Assembly (NCBI GenBank): GCA_947565425.1
Contig: CANOFW010000023.1
Coordinates: 1-49,132 of the forward strand
Direction: 5' to 3'
DNA from: an uncultured Lachnospiraceae bacterium
GTDB taxonomy: Bacteria > Bacillota > Clostridia > Lachnospirales > Lachnospiraceae
Length of the DNA stretch: 49,132 bases
A program made the position numbers and the translations under genes. The notes below the pieces were generated by a model, which saw nothing but the letters and a program-made list of their open reading frames with translations, ran no database searches and had not been told where the DNA came from. The stretch's first letter is position 1. Each line of letters starts with the position of its first letter. Shown here piece after piece: positions 33,598 through 41,967 of this stretch.

Positions 33598-33818
33598 TTT
33601 ATCCTCCATTTATTTTATAAAATTCTTCAATTTCTCTATTTATATTGTTCACTTTCAAGCTATTATTTACAAATATTGTTTACATATTAGAACTGCCTCA
33701 TTCATTATATACAGCAATTATGATAGAAATTTGAGATAATTATATTATATATAGAATATGCAAAATACTCCCAAATTAATGCAAAAATCAACACATATTC
33801 GTATATTTTCCCAAAAAA

Positions 33819-33857
33819 GATGTCCCTAAACCGCTGCCAAACGGCTTGAGGGACATC
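33819..33857 (-). terminator. Terminator upstream of the sulfation operon
   Basis: GATGTCCC (33819-33826) pairs with GGGACATC (33850-33857), extended by ACCG/CGG-T pairing. On the minus strand a T-run follows. It would stop RNA entering from the zinc-ribbon protein gene, isolating cysD. The GGGACATC arm resembles family A ends. Confidence 0.65.
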
Positions 33858-33899
33858 CCCATAATATTCGTGATGTATACCTATTAATCCCAGGCTCTA

Positions 33900-34261
33900 G
33901 GGGACACACTAGCATAAATTACAAGCTATGATTCGTTCAAAAGGTTTGCATTGCTTTGCAATGTAAACAACATGCACAAAAATTATCTTGGGGCTGTCGC
34001 ACTAACATAAATTATAAGTTATGATTCGTTTAAAAGGTTTGCATTGCTTCGCAATGTAAACAACATGCACAAAAATTATCTTGGGAAGCTAGCTTCCCTG
34101 AGTGATTTTTGTGCATTCTGTCTTTGCCGCATAAGCGGTAAGACCTTTTAAACGAGTAAATAGATTCGTGCGACATCCCCAGAGTGATGTTTGTTCATTC
34201 TGTCTTTGCCGCATAAGCGGCAAGACCTTTTGAACGAGTAAATATATTAGCGCGACATCCC
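33900..34261. repeat. Nested family A elements: one copy inserted into another
   Basis: An inner full copy (33990-34180; ends GGGGCTGTCGCAC and GTGCGACATCCCC) splits an outer copy. The outer left half (33900-33989) begins GGGGACACACTAGCATAA and stops at ATTATCTTG; the outer right half (34181-34261) resumes at AGAGTGAT and ends GCGCGACATCCC. In intact copies these two edges flank the central stem. The last base of the outer copy is the last base of the stop codon of the neighbouring gene. Confidence 0.85.
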
Positions 34262-34656
34262 TAACTCTTCTTAATAAATTCTTCCTTGCATTTCGGACAG
34301 GTAATACAAATCCTCCCTTTCCCCTTAGGCACTCTCACTTTCTGCTTACAGGACGGACAGCGATAAAATCGATAATCCCTGCGTTGTTTGAAATGTTCCC
34401 ACTCCCGGTTCCAATAAACCACTAGGCGGTATCTTCCATTCAGGTACTTTTGATTCTCCGCATATCTTTGTTCAATCCGCCTAGACATCATACGATAATA
34501 CTCATACGCCATGACCGCTAGTGCGAATATATAAAAAATATCCAGTCTGGTAAACAGCGAAAACAACAGGAATACAATAGAAATTCCCATCAATAACCGT
34601 CCGAGCTGATCCGCTCCATATCTTCCTATCATAAAATGCTGTATCTTCTGTTTCAT
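34261..34656 (-). CDS. Membrane protein with C-terminal zinc ribbon (131 aa)
   Basis: A 131-residue protein. Two short hydrophobic stretches (LGRLLMGISIVFLLFSLFT; IFYIFALAVMAYEYY) form a membrane hairpin, then a basic linker (RRIEQRYAENQKYLNGRY). A C-terminal zinc ribbon has CPSC and CPKC separated by about 20 residues. AGGAGAC lies before the start at 34656. This architecture is common in Clostridia, often near rnpB. Function unknown. The stop codon borders a palindromic element. Confidence 0.75.
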   Translation of the reverse strand: MKQKIQHFMIGRYGADQLGRLLMGISIVFLLFSLFTRLDIFYIFALAVMAYEYYRMMSRRIEQRYAENQKYLNGRYRLVVYWNREWEHFKQRRDYRFYRCPSCKQKVRVPKGKGRICITCPKCKEEFIKKS

Positions 34657-34810
34657 CTCTCTGTCTCCTGTGCGGTATGTTTCCTTCATGGTAGCGCAGA
34701 AAATCCAGGAAGTCAATGGAGTTATTTTCTTTTTAGAATTGTTTATGATTTGGTAATAAATCACGTATATACAAAAGTCATATTGGCGATTGAAACTGTT
34801 ATCTGTATAA

Positions 34811-35158
34811 ATAAGCAGGGCGGTAAGCCGGGTTATGTCGTGGATAATCATCTATCTAGCCCGGCTGTCACCAGCCGGATCTTGCGACCTACCTAAAGCT
34901 AGCGGGCCGCGTCAACGCTTTCGTTCGGTCTTGCTTCGGATGGGGTTTACATGTGCCCTGCCCGTTACCGGACAGGCGGTAGTCTCTTACACTGCCCTTC
35001 CACCCTTACTACTTGCAAAGCAAATAGCGGTACATTTCTGTTGCACTGTCCTTGGAGTCGCCTCCACCGGCCGTTAGCCGGCATCCTGCCCTGTGAAGCC
35101 CGGACTTTCCTCACCTGCGGTCTTTCGACGCTTGCAGCCGCGATTATCTGCCCTACTT
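34811..35158 (-). ncRNA. rnpB: RNase P RNA, bacterial type A
   Basis: Catalytic RNA that matures tRNA 5' ends, about 348 nt on the minus strand. Recognised from GAGGAAAGTCCGGGCTTCAC (P4 5' side), ACAGAAATGTACCGC (about J11/12 region), CCCATCCGAAGCAAGACC and the 3' part TAGATAGATGATTATC followed by AACCCGGCTTACCGCCCTGC. The ends are set by P1 pairing AGTAGGGC with GCCCTGCT. A TATAAT box lies just upstream of the 5' end on this strand. The exact ends are uncertain by a few bases. Confidence 0.93.
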
Positions 35159-35273
35159 ATTATATAGGAAATGAACAAAACATTTGCGTTTTGATTCGTT
35201 TCCTGCGCCGGATGCACGCCGCAAGCGGTATATTTCCTATGTGCATCCTTGCGGAGCGGTTACGGGGATGTCG

Positions 35274-35314
35274 CACTAACATAAATTACAAGTTATGATT
35301 CGTGCGACAGCCCC
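35274..35314. repeat. 41-nt remnant of a family A element (two ends only)
   Basis: GGGGATGTCGCACTAACATAA joins almost directly to ATTCGTGCGACAGCCCC. The interior is gone. It lies 116 nt upstream of the rnpB 5' end. Confidence 0.7.
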
Positions 35315-35359
35315 ATAACTGCATAACAGCTATCTTGCCCTATCATATCACAAGCTGCA

Positions 35360-35399
35360 ACAGAAAACAACCCCGGCAACGCTAACCTGCCCGCCGGGG
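35360..35399 (-). terminator. Terminator of the beta-helix glycosidase-like gene
   Basis: CCCCGGC (35371-35377) pairs with GCCGGGG (35393-35399), followed on the minus strand by TTGTTTTCTG. It is 39 nt or more past the stop codon. Confidence 0.8.
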
Positions 35400-35402
35400 T
35401 GT

Positions 35403-35437
35403 AATTATTCAGCCTAAATTTTTATATTACAGCCTCA
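35403..35437. repeat. Solo end of a family B element
   Basis: GTAATTATTCAGCC followed by TAAATTTTTATATTACAGCC closely matches the left end of the 338-bp element at 9866. No partner end is present. It sits against the stop codon of the next gene. Confidence 0.5.
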
Positions 35438-38400
35438 TCAACGAATTTTAATTTTCACGCTCGCCTTCCTATTCGTTCCATCTGTAGAGACGACGCGGAT
35501 AGTGACAGTTTTTCCCTTTCCTGCGCGCTTTGCCGTGACCTTTCCTTTGGAAGTGACTGTCGCATATTTTTTGTTAGAACTGCTCCACTTCAAAGCTTTA
35601 TTCACGGTCTTGCCATTTTTCCCTTGCGCGTTCACAATCGTTTTCAGCGTGACGGTCTTTCCCGTTTTCAGCGTCTTAGGTTTATTTTTTATTGTCACCT
35701 TCTTCACGCCGTATTTCATAATTTTGATACGCACAGACGCATATTTTCGGCTGCCATCTTGAGCGGTCGCTTTGATGGTGACGGTCTTTCCCGTTCCCGC
35801 ACGCTTTGTTGTTACTATGCCTTTGCTGTTTACCGTAGCGTATTTTTTATTGCTACTCGTCCATTTTACCGCAGGATTGCTCACCTTTTTGGGCGTCACG
35901 CTCGCTTTTAAAGTTACTTTTTTTCCAGCGGCAATAAGTTTAGAAGGTTCACTGATAGATATCTTTTTCACCTTCACTTGTGCAGGCGTATTCCCCCCTG
36001 GCGGTGTGTTATTCTCCGGCGGCGTATGATCTCCAGGGTTTTCGTCGTCTCCAGAACCTTCGTTATCTCCTGGGGGCGTGTGATCACCTGGATCTTCCTC
36101 ATCATTTTTCTTTACTGACAACAGCAGGGAAGGCGCCATGTCCGCGTCGGCCTCTGTCATATTCCGCGCTCCTTCGCGGCTGACGAACGCAAGCTCCCAG
36201 CCTTTTGCGTCGCAGACCGCCACAGAAAATGTCTGCGCGTCTTTATCTAATGCGCGCACCCACTCGGTGACGTCAATCGTCACCCTTGTTTTGTCTATTG
36301 CCTGACTTGTGTTATACCGCTTATCCTGCGCCATAATAACATTGTTCTTATCTACCAAAAAGGGAGCTGAAGATTTCACTCCAGAGGTAGGCAGTGCGGG
36401 CATATTCGTCCACTTCAAATCTGTCTCGCTCCAATTCCCCATTACCGGGACTGCCAGCAAGGTGTCTTCTCCCGTTACACGGCTCTCACGGCGCCCAATA
36501 TAAGTAAGCTGAATCTCCGCCTTATCCAACTTTTCCAGGCTCCCTCTAATTTTTGCTGCATCAAATGAGAGAAATGATATTTTTGAATCTCTGCTATCGC
36601 TGGTACTGTTGCCCACTGCCTCGCCAAAAATTCCGACTGCCGAACCATCTGAGAGCGCATCCCCCATACGCAATGTGCGTATGTAATCCTGCGTGCCGTA
36701 ATACTCCTCTTTTTCACTCTGATAAGATTTCACGGTTGCATCAGCAAGGGCTTCCAGCACAACAGTCTCTAATTTTGCAGATTTCACATATATCTCAACG
36801 CTCTTTTTTGTAACCTCATGTTTGTCAGAGGCCATAAAAACTACCGTATACTTACCAACTTGCTCCTCCTTGGGCGTCCAGGTGAATTGACCCGTGGCAG
36901 AAGTGAACGAAGCTCCTTCAGGCAAACTTCCTTCTATGCTAAGCGTAACTGCTTCCTCGTCCACATCCTCCGCCTGCACAATAAATTCCAGCATTTTGCC
37001 CGCTTCTATTTCCTGCATACTGAAAGATGGATTGGTAAATACTGGAGCATGATTGTCAATCCAATCATGAACGTCGTTTGTAACTTCCGTTGCTGTCAAC
37101 TTTGCCTGGCTGCTGACTGTCACCCGCTCCCCGCCTACAAAATGATTCGTAACGGCCAAGTCATTGACATTACTAATATAACTTCCCGCATCACCATTGG
37201 AAAACCAGCAGCCGTCCATTGTCACGCTGGCAATTTTATGCTCAGCGTCAAGTCCGTTGATATTAAAGTTTGTGCCAACCCGGGTAGTATCAAAAGAACA
37301 ATTCGTAAACGCCAGCGATTCATAACGCGGATAAGGCCGCTTATTTCCTGTCCCATTTTGTACTGTAATCCCGTTGCCGCCCCCGGTAAAATTGGTAGTG
37401 TTTACATTGGTAAACGTGTAATCTTTCATGGCATGCCCATAAGCATCATGTCCCAGACGGATGCCATTACCACCACCAAAACTCCAGCCCAGCGTATTGC
37501 TGACGGACACGCCGAAGGAATCCTCTGTGTCCCATTGCAGGCAATCGCTATTATACTGGTCATACCCCGGAACTGTATTCGGGAATCCATCGCTGGGATT
37601 GTAGTGCCCGCTGGCAAAATTGTCGTCATTTCCCATGGTCAGCGCGCCATTAATCGTCAAGTTCTGTGCACTCGCCATATCAAGTCCGTCCACCCAAGGC
37701 TGATTATAAGGCGTGAGTCCCTTGACATTATTGAGCGTACAATTTTTGCTTCCATGGGATTCCCAATTCCACTGTTTGGTATCGCGCACATAAGTGTCCT
37801 GAAATACGATATTGGAAGAACGCACAATCATCACACCGCCCTGATGACAGCTATCCTTCGCATCATGACGGTCTTTTCTGTAATTCTCCACCCCGTTCCC
37901 ATCAAATATTCCCCTGCCGGAAATCGTAATATCCGCGGAATCCCATATTCCAATCGCCGGCTCCATCGCCTGCATGCATTCCTGGATGCGGTTTTTCACT
38001 AACGCCCCTTCTTCCAGATAAATCGTGACATGCTTCCCCTGACGGCCACGAATTTCCAAACCGGAACATATATACGTTCCCGCTGGGAAATACAAGGTAT
38101 CATAAGAAGAGCCATCCGCATAAATAACATCCAAGGCTGCCTGTAACGCAAAGCTCGCATCGTCTGTTGTCATCTTGCGCTTATCGGGGAATCGAACCTG
38201 CGCTGTACCATTATCTACGAGTTGCCCGGCCTCATAAGACGTGCCGCCAGACGTTGTGCCCGCTGGCTGTGCCTGCTGCGCCAAAGAATTTGGATGCTCC
38301 TGCAAATACTGCTCCATAAACGTCTTAAAATTTAATACGTTAGCATCCGCGGGATTGGGAATCTCCCCTGTTACCTCAGGTGGGTCATTGATGATAGCGA

Positions 38401-38863
38401 GATACGGCTTGCCTGCCTGATCTGCTGGTCCACCGTTAATCATCACAAACGCATAGCGCAGTTTGTCGGACATAGTAAATGTCAAGCTGCGCTTATCATC
38501 GCTAATACGAAGCGCTTCCTTTGGATAATAACGCTGCGGGTAGACTGTCACTTCCTTAATCTCCTCCGACACTTGCACGGTATATTCCGGCGTAACGTCC
38601 GCAGACGCAAAACGAGCAATATCAAAGTTATTCCCATTGCGATTATACTTGATAACCGGTACTTCTACGCCGTTCGCCGTCAACGTGTATTTGCTTGATG
38701 TCTCATCCCCCGGCGTGTCCGCATAAATATGTACCTCCCCTTCTGATGCCTTTGCTCTATACATCTGCGGTTGAGGAAATACAAAAAAATTTCCCAAAAC
38801 CAGGAAAAACACCACTGCCAGGGAAATTGCCTTTTGCCTCTTACCCTTCTGCCTCTTTCCCAT
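35438..38863 (-). CDS. Secreted beta-helix glycosidase-like protein (GH28/GH49 fold) with Ig and Big2 repeats
   Basis: A 1141-residue secreted protein. The signal peptide is KAISLAVVFFLVLGNFFVF. A dextranase-like N-terminal beta sandwich covers roughly residues 40-150. A right-handed beta-helix follows at about 215-630, with LYFPAGTYICSG, ISGRGIFDGNG, and a GH28/GH49-like catalytic stretch WVDGLDMASAQN then MGNDDNFASG. After it come a He_PIG-type Ig domain (PEGASFTSATGQFTWTP), a DNRLRE/CBM96-like domain (about 700-920), a Pro/Asp-rich linker with repeats of GDHTPP, and two Big2-like repeats (WTSSNKKYATV; WSSSNKKYATV). Probably cuts a plant or microbial polysaccharide outside the cell. The start at 38863 follows GGAGGAAGGA. 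Confidence 0.8.
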   Translation of the reverse strand: MGKRQKGKRQKAISLAVVFFLVLGNFFVFPQPQMYRAKASEGEVHIYADTPGDETSSKYTLTANGVEVPVIKYNRNGNNFDIARFASADVTPEYTVQVSEEIKEVTVYPQRYYPKEALRISDDKRSLTFTMSDKLRYAFVMINGGPADQAGKPYLAIINDPPEVTGEIPNPADANVLNFKTFMEQYLQEHPNSLAQQAQPAGTTSGGTSYEAGQLVDNGTAQVRFPDKRKMTTDDASFALQAALDVIYADGSSYDTLYFPAGTYICSGLEIRGRQGKHVTIYLEEGALVKNRIQECMQAMEPAIGIWDSADITISGRGIFDGNGVENYRKDRHDAKDSCHQGGVMIVRSSNIVFQDTYVRDTKQWNWESHGSKNCTLNNVKGLTPYNQPWVDGLDMASAQNLTINGALTMGNDDNFASGHYNPSDGFPNTVPGYDQYNSDCLQWDTEDSFGVSVSNTLGWSFGGGNGIRLGHDAYGHAMKDYTFTNVNTTNFTGGGNGITVQNGTGNKRPYPRYESLAFTNCSFDTTRVGTNFNINGLDAEHKIASVTMDGCWFSNGDAGSYISNVNDLAVTNHFVGGERVTVSSQAKLTATEVTNDVHDWIDNHAPVFTNPSFSMQEIEAGKMLEFIVQAEDVDEEAVTLSIEGSLPEGASFTSATGQFTWTPKEEQVGKYTVVFMASDKHEVTKKSVEIYVKSAKLETVVLEALADATVKSYQSEKEEYYGTQDYIRTLRMGDALSDGSAVGIFGEAVGNSTSDSRDSKISFLSFDAAKIRGSLEKLDKAEIQLTYIGRRESRVTGEDTLLAVPVMGNWSETDLKWTNMPALPTSGVKSSAPFLVDKNNVIMAQDKRYNTSQAIDKTRVTIDVTEWVRALDKDAQTFSVAVCDAKGWELAFVSREGARNMTEADADMAPSLLLSVKKNDEEDPGDHTPPGDNEGSGDDENPGDHTPPENNTPPGGNTPAQVKVKKISISEPSKLIAAGKKVTLKASVTPKKVSNPAVKWTSSNKKYATVNSKGIVTTKRAGTGKTVTIKATAQDGSRKYASVRIKIMKYGVKKVTIKNKPKTLKTGKTVTLKTIVNAQGKNGKTVNKALKWSSSNKKYATVTSKGKVTAKRAGKGKTVTIRVVSTDGTNRKASVKIKIR

Positions 38864-38884
38864 ATTCCTTCCTCCTTCCGCAAA

Positions 38885-39047
38885 GTAACAGTTCAGCCCA
38901 CGCCATTCGCAGAGGTGCCTACGGCACTTTCTCGCTGCTCCGCAGCTAACTTTGCTCATAGAATGGCGTTCCGCTCATCGCCAGCATTATGTGCTCATTC
39001 ATGCTAGTATGATTCGCCCATAAATTTGGCGATGGCTGAACTGTTAC
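38885..39047. repeat. Family B palindromic element, perfect 14-bp ends
   Basis: GTAACAGTTCAGCC (38885-38898) and GGCTGAACTGTTAC (39034-39047) form exact inverted ends. Inside, CACGCCATTCGC, TGGCGTTCCGCTCAT and ATGATTCGCCCA match the copy at 11599-11778. It lies 22 nt upstream of the glycosidase-like start codon, so it probably supplies or separates its promoter. Confidence 0.82.
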
Positions 39048-39134
39048 TCCACAAATATGTTTTCTTCTATTTTAATCGAAAAGAAAACATATTTGTGTGC
39101 ATTTTTGAAGCAAATATAGGCATTTTCAATACTC

Positions 39135-40058
39135 TTATTCTAACCACCCACGCAACACCTTGGTCTGATAACTTACAAACTCTCTACTCGTTGAAGATTT
39201 TAGCCGCCATTGCTTAGGAGAATCGCCTACAATCTTTTTAAAATTGCGCTCAAACGTAGAGACAGAAGTATATCCCACCTTCCAGGCAAGCTCATGTACC
39301 AGATAGTCTTTTTTTTGCAAAAAATCACATGCCTTCTGAATACGCACCGTATTGATGTATTCCAAGGGCGAAACTTTCATACAGTCCCGAAACAATTTCC
39401 GAAAGTACGGTTCACTGATACTACAGGTTTCCGCCAGAGCTTTCACTTTAACTTCTTCATGGTAATGAGTCTCAATATACACTAATGCAGGGCGAATTTT
39501 CTCAATATGAAGTGATTGTTTCTTCTGGTCTTCCGATACCCGCTCGTTCAGACGAACCAACTCCTGAAGCAACACGAACATATATCCACACACCGCTTCT
39601 CGATTGCAATCTTTCTTCTCACGATTTTCCTCAAGGATCGCGCGCACCACGCTTGCAAGCCGCGGATAATCCTCTGACTCAATCAGCAACGGAAACTGTG
39701 TAATTTGCTCTAACACTTTCATCCCCTGATACTCGTCCCACTGATAACTTCGCTCTATAAATCCTGCAAAATCCAGGTATAAAAATTCCCAACGACAGAC
39801 GCCACCCTCCTTGCTATGCACTCCGTGAGGAAAATTTGCTGGAATAAGTGAGATTGTACCGGCGCCATAAGGTTCTGACTTCTCTCCCAAAAAGACGACA
39901 CCCTCTCCAAAATAGCAATAGCCTATCTCGTAAAAATTATGGAAATGCTGCTCTCCAGTTCGGTAAGTTGTTATCCAGCTATCGCCCAGCAAGGCCAAAT
40001 CATATCTGCCCACAGGCATTTCATAATAACGAAATTCTTCTATTTTCTTTCCTGTCAT
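39135..40058 (-). CDS. AraC-family transcriptional regulator
   Basis: A 307-residue regulator. The N-terminal cupin sensor includes EQHFHNFYEIGYCYFGEG and SLIPANFPHGVHSKEGG. The C-terminal double helix-turn-helix is VKALAETCSISEPYFRKLFR and VHELAWKVGYTSVSTFERNF. AraC regulators of this type often control polysaccharide use, and the next gene on the same strand is the secreted glycosidase-like gene, its probable target (inference). AGAGG lies 8 nt before the ATG. Confidence 0.92.
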   Translation of the reverse strand: MTGKKIEEFRYYEMPVGRYDLALLGDSWITTYRTGEQHFHNFYEIGYCYFGEGVVFLGEKSEPYGAGTISLIPANFPHGVHSKEGGVCRWEFLYLDFAGFIERSYQWDEYQGMKVLEQITQFPLLIESEDYPRLASVVRAILEENREKKDCNREAVCGYMFVLLQELVRLNERVSEDQKKQSLHIEKIRPALVYIETHYHEEVKVKALAETCSISEPYFRKLFRDCMKVSPLEYINTVRIQKACDFLQKKDYLVHELAWKVGYTSVSTFERNFKKIVGDSPKQWRLKSSTSREFVSYQTKVLRGWLE

Positions 40059-40068
40059 TTTCGTTTAC

Positions 40069-40220
40069 CTCTTTGGCTCCGGCATGAGACCTAAGGCATC
40101 CTCCCAATCTACTCTTTGGCTCCGGAAGGAGGCATCAGGGCTCTCCCCAACTCCGTTGGGTCCCCCCTCATGCCAAATCGTTGGGTCCCTCCTTAGGTCA
40201 TATGGTCCCTCCTTAGGTCA
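40069..40220. repeat. Short direct repeats overlapping a stop codon
   Basis: CTCTTTGGCTCCGG occurs at 40069 and 40112. Three related units of about 22 nt follow: GGGTCCCCCCTCATGCCA, GGGTCCCTCCTTAGGTCA and GGTCCCTCCTTAGGTCA. The last one contains the stop codon and the final two codons of the nucleoside kinase gene (40213). GGCATCAGGG/CCCTCATGCC can form a hairpin. It fills the 154-nt gap between the kinase and AraC genes; nothing else is seen there. Confidence 0.75.
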
Positions 40221-41877
40221 AGAAACAACTACCCCCGATGAATTCACGCAGAATCGAATTCCTGCCGATGTCCTCGCTGGGCACCGGGAGAAAGTAATCC
40301 AGGAATTTCAGCAGCCGTTTTGCCTCCACATACTCCGGGCAGCTCTTGTCAATTTGAAACAGTAAGGGTTCTGCATATTGTTTAAGAACTGCTAGTTCAT
40401 AAATTAAAGCAGAATTAAACATAATATCTGCTTCCTCTTGAAATGGGAAGATATACTGTTCTTCTCCTTTGCGCACAGAGCCCCACATAGCGATCGTCTC
40501 TTTCGCTGAAATATTCCTTGTGCGCGCGTCGCGCACCATTCTTCGTATCATTCTTCCATCTGTAGTAGGCAGACTGTTATGCTCATCAATGTTAATCTGT
40601 GTCAGGGCGCTGATATAAATTTTCAGTTTACTGGATTTCGGCAACGAATAAGATAACTTGTCATTAAGACCGTGAATTCCTTCTAATACCAAAATATCAT
40701 TTTCCCCAAGCTGCTTATAATGTCCCTTATATTCACGCTTTCCTGTACGGAAATTATAGATGGGAAGTTCCACTCGCTCGCCTGCCAGCAACGCTGACAT
40801 ATCGCGGTTAAACAATTCAATGTCTAAGGCTTCCAAACATTCAAAATTGTATGTTCCATCCGGGTGTTTGGGCGTATCTACACGGTCCACATAATAATCA
40901 TCCAATGCAATCGGATGCGGTTTTAATCCCAACGCCATAAGTTGGATGGAAAGCCGATGGGAAAACGTTGTCTTGCCGGAAGATGATGGACCTGCAATCA
41001 TCACAAATTTCTTATCTGGCGCAGCAGCGATATCTTCCGCCATCCTGCCAATTTTACGCTCCATCAATGCCTCAGACACTAATATTACATCGCGTATGCG
41101 TCCCTGAGCAATTGCATCATTGAGCGCGCCGATTGTGGCGATATCCAACTTAGCGCCCCATTCTGCCGACTCTTTGAGTACATGGAATAACTTATGCGAG
41201 GGCACAAATTTTGAAGGCGTCTTGGTGTCCTGATCGGGAAACAGCAACACAAAGCCACTCTCATACAATTCCAGTTCAAAATATTTGAGATACCCAGTAT
41301 GTGGCACCATATAACCATAAAAATAATCCTCATAGTTCCCAATACTGTAAATATTTACCTTAGAACTGCGCCGGTATGCAAATAACCGCTCCTTATCGCG
41401 CATACCAAATTCCCGAAATCGTGCAACTGCTTCGTCCGTGGAAATGCTTTTCTTCTGAATCGGAATCTTCTGCTCCACGAGCTTCAACATCTCGTTCTTT
41501 AACCGGGCGAGATACGCCTGGTCCGGCAACTGTCCAGACAACTCGCAAAAATATCCCTGGCTAATGGAATGCTCTACGCGCACAGTAACTAACTTGCCAT
41601 CCTCCTCCGACAAATTATGAACCGCACGCTGCATAAGAAAACTCACGCTGCGTCGATATGACTTTCTGCCCGCCTTATCCCTGGTCGTTACAAACGTGAG
41701 CTCCCCGTCCGCTTTTATCGTTTTATGCAATTCTTTCAAGCGATTGTTAAACATCACCATTACAATATCATCTTCATACCCCGGTTGATATTCCGCAGCA
41801 ATCTCTGAAAACGCCGTTCCTGCCGGATACTGCCTTTCCTCCCCACTGATTCTGACCTGGTATGTTGTTTTTTTCAT
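40213..41877 (-). CDS. TGS-domain nucleoside (uridine-kinase-like) kinase
   Basis: A 554-residue fusion. The N-terminal TGS domain (about 5-65) and a ThrRS-like second domain (VEHSISQGYFCELSGQLPDQ, about 95-240) precede a phosphoribulokinase/uridine kinase domain with Walker A GPSSSGKT (296-303), ALDDYYVDR and LVLEGIHGLND. It is known in Firmicutes as a putative nucleoside kinase; the role of the ThrRS-like front is unknown. It ends the dgt-dnaG-rpoD-trmK-nif3 cluster, 90 nt after nif3. Its last two codons come from a local repeat, so its C-terminus (GGSCFLT) may differ from relatives. Confidence 0.9.
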   Translation of the reverse strand: MKKTTYQVRISGEERQYPAGTAFSEIAAEYQPGYEDDIVMVMFNNRLKELHKTIKADGELTFVTTRDKAGRKSYRRSVSFLMQRAVHNLSEEDGKLVTVRVEHSISQGYFCELSGQLPDQAYLARLKNEMLKLVEQKIPIQKKSISTDEAVARFREFGMRDKERLFAYRRSSKVNIYSIGNYEDYFYGYMVPHTGYLKYFELELYESGFVLLFPDQDTKTPSKFVPSHKLFHVLKESAEWGAKLDIATIGALNDAIAQGRIRDVILVSEALMERKIGRMAEDIAAAPDKKFVMIAGPSSSGKTTFSHRLSIQLMALGLKPHPIALDDYYVDRVDTPKHPDGTYNFECLEALDIELFNRDMSALLAGERVELPIYNFRTGKREYKGHYKQLGENDILVLEGIHGLNDKLSYSLPKSSKLKIYISALTQINIDEHNSLPTTDGRMIRRMVRDARTRNISAKETIAMWGSVRKGEEQYIFPFQEEADIMFNSALIYELAVLKQYAEPLLFQIDKSCPEYVEAKRLLKFLDYFLPVPSEDIGRNSILREFIGGSCFLT

Positions 41878-41967
41878 TGCACCCTCCCATATTACTTAAT
41901 TTAGATTAAAATTTTATATTCGCTCATATCTAAAACGTCAACAGATATGAAAAAAATCAAATTAAAA

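Noticed and set aside
33660-33810. A specific promoter or CymR-type operator for cysD
   Set aside because: The stretch is so A/T-rich that several TATAAT-like boxes occur by chance, and none pairs with a convincing -35.
34835-35298. Plus-strand open frames of 80 and 115 codons
   Set aside because: They lie across the RNase P RNA and reflect its GC-rich structure rather than protein coding.
36818-38002. A 394-codon open frame on the plus strand opposite the glycosidase-like gene
   Set aside because: It has no ribosome binding site, no recognisable domain and an odd composition. It is the antisense shadow of a large, clearly coding gene.
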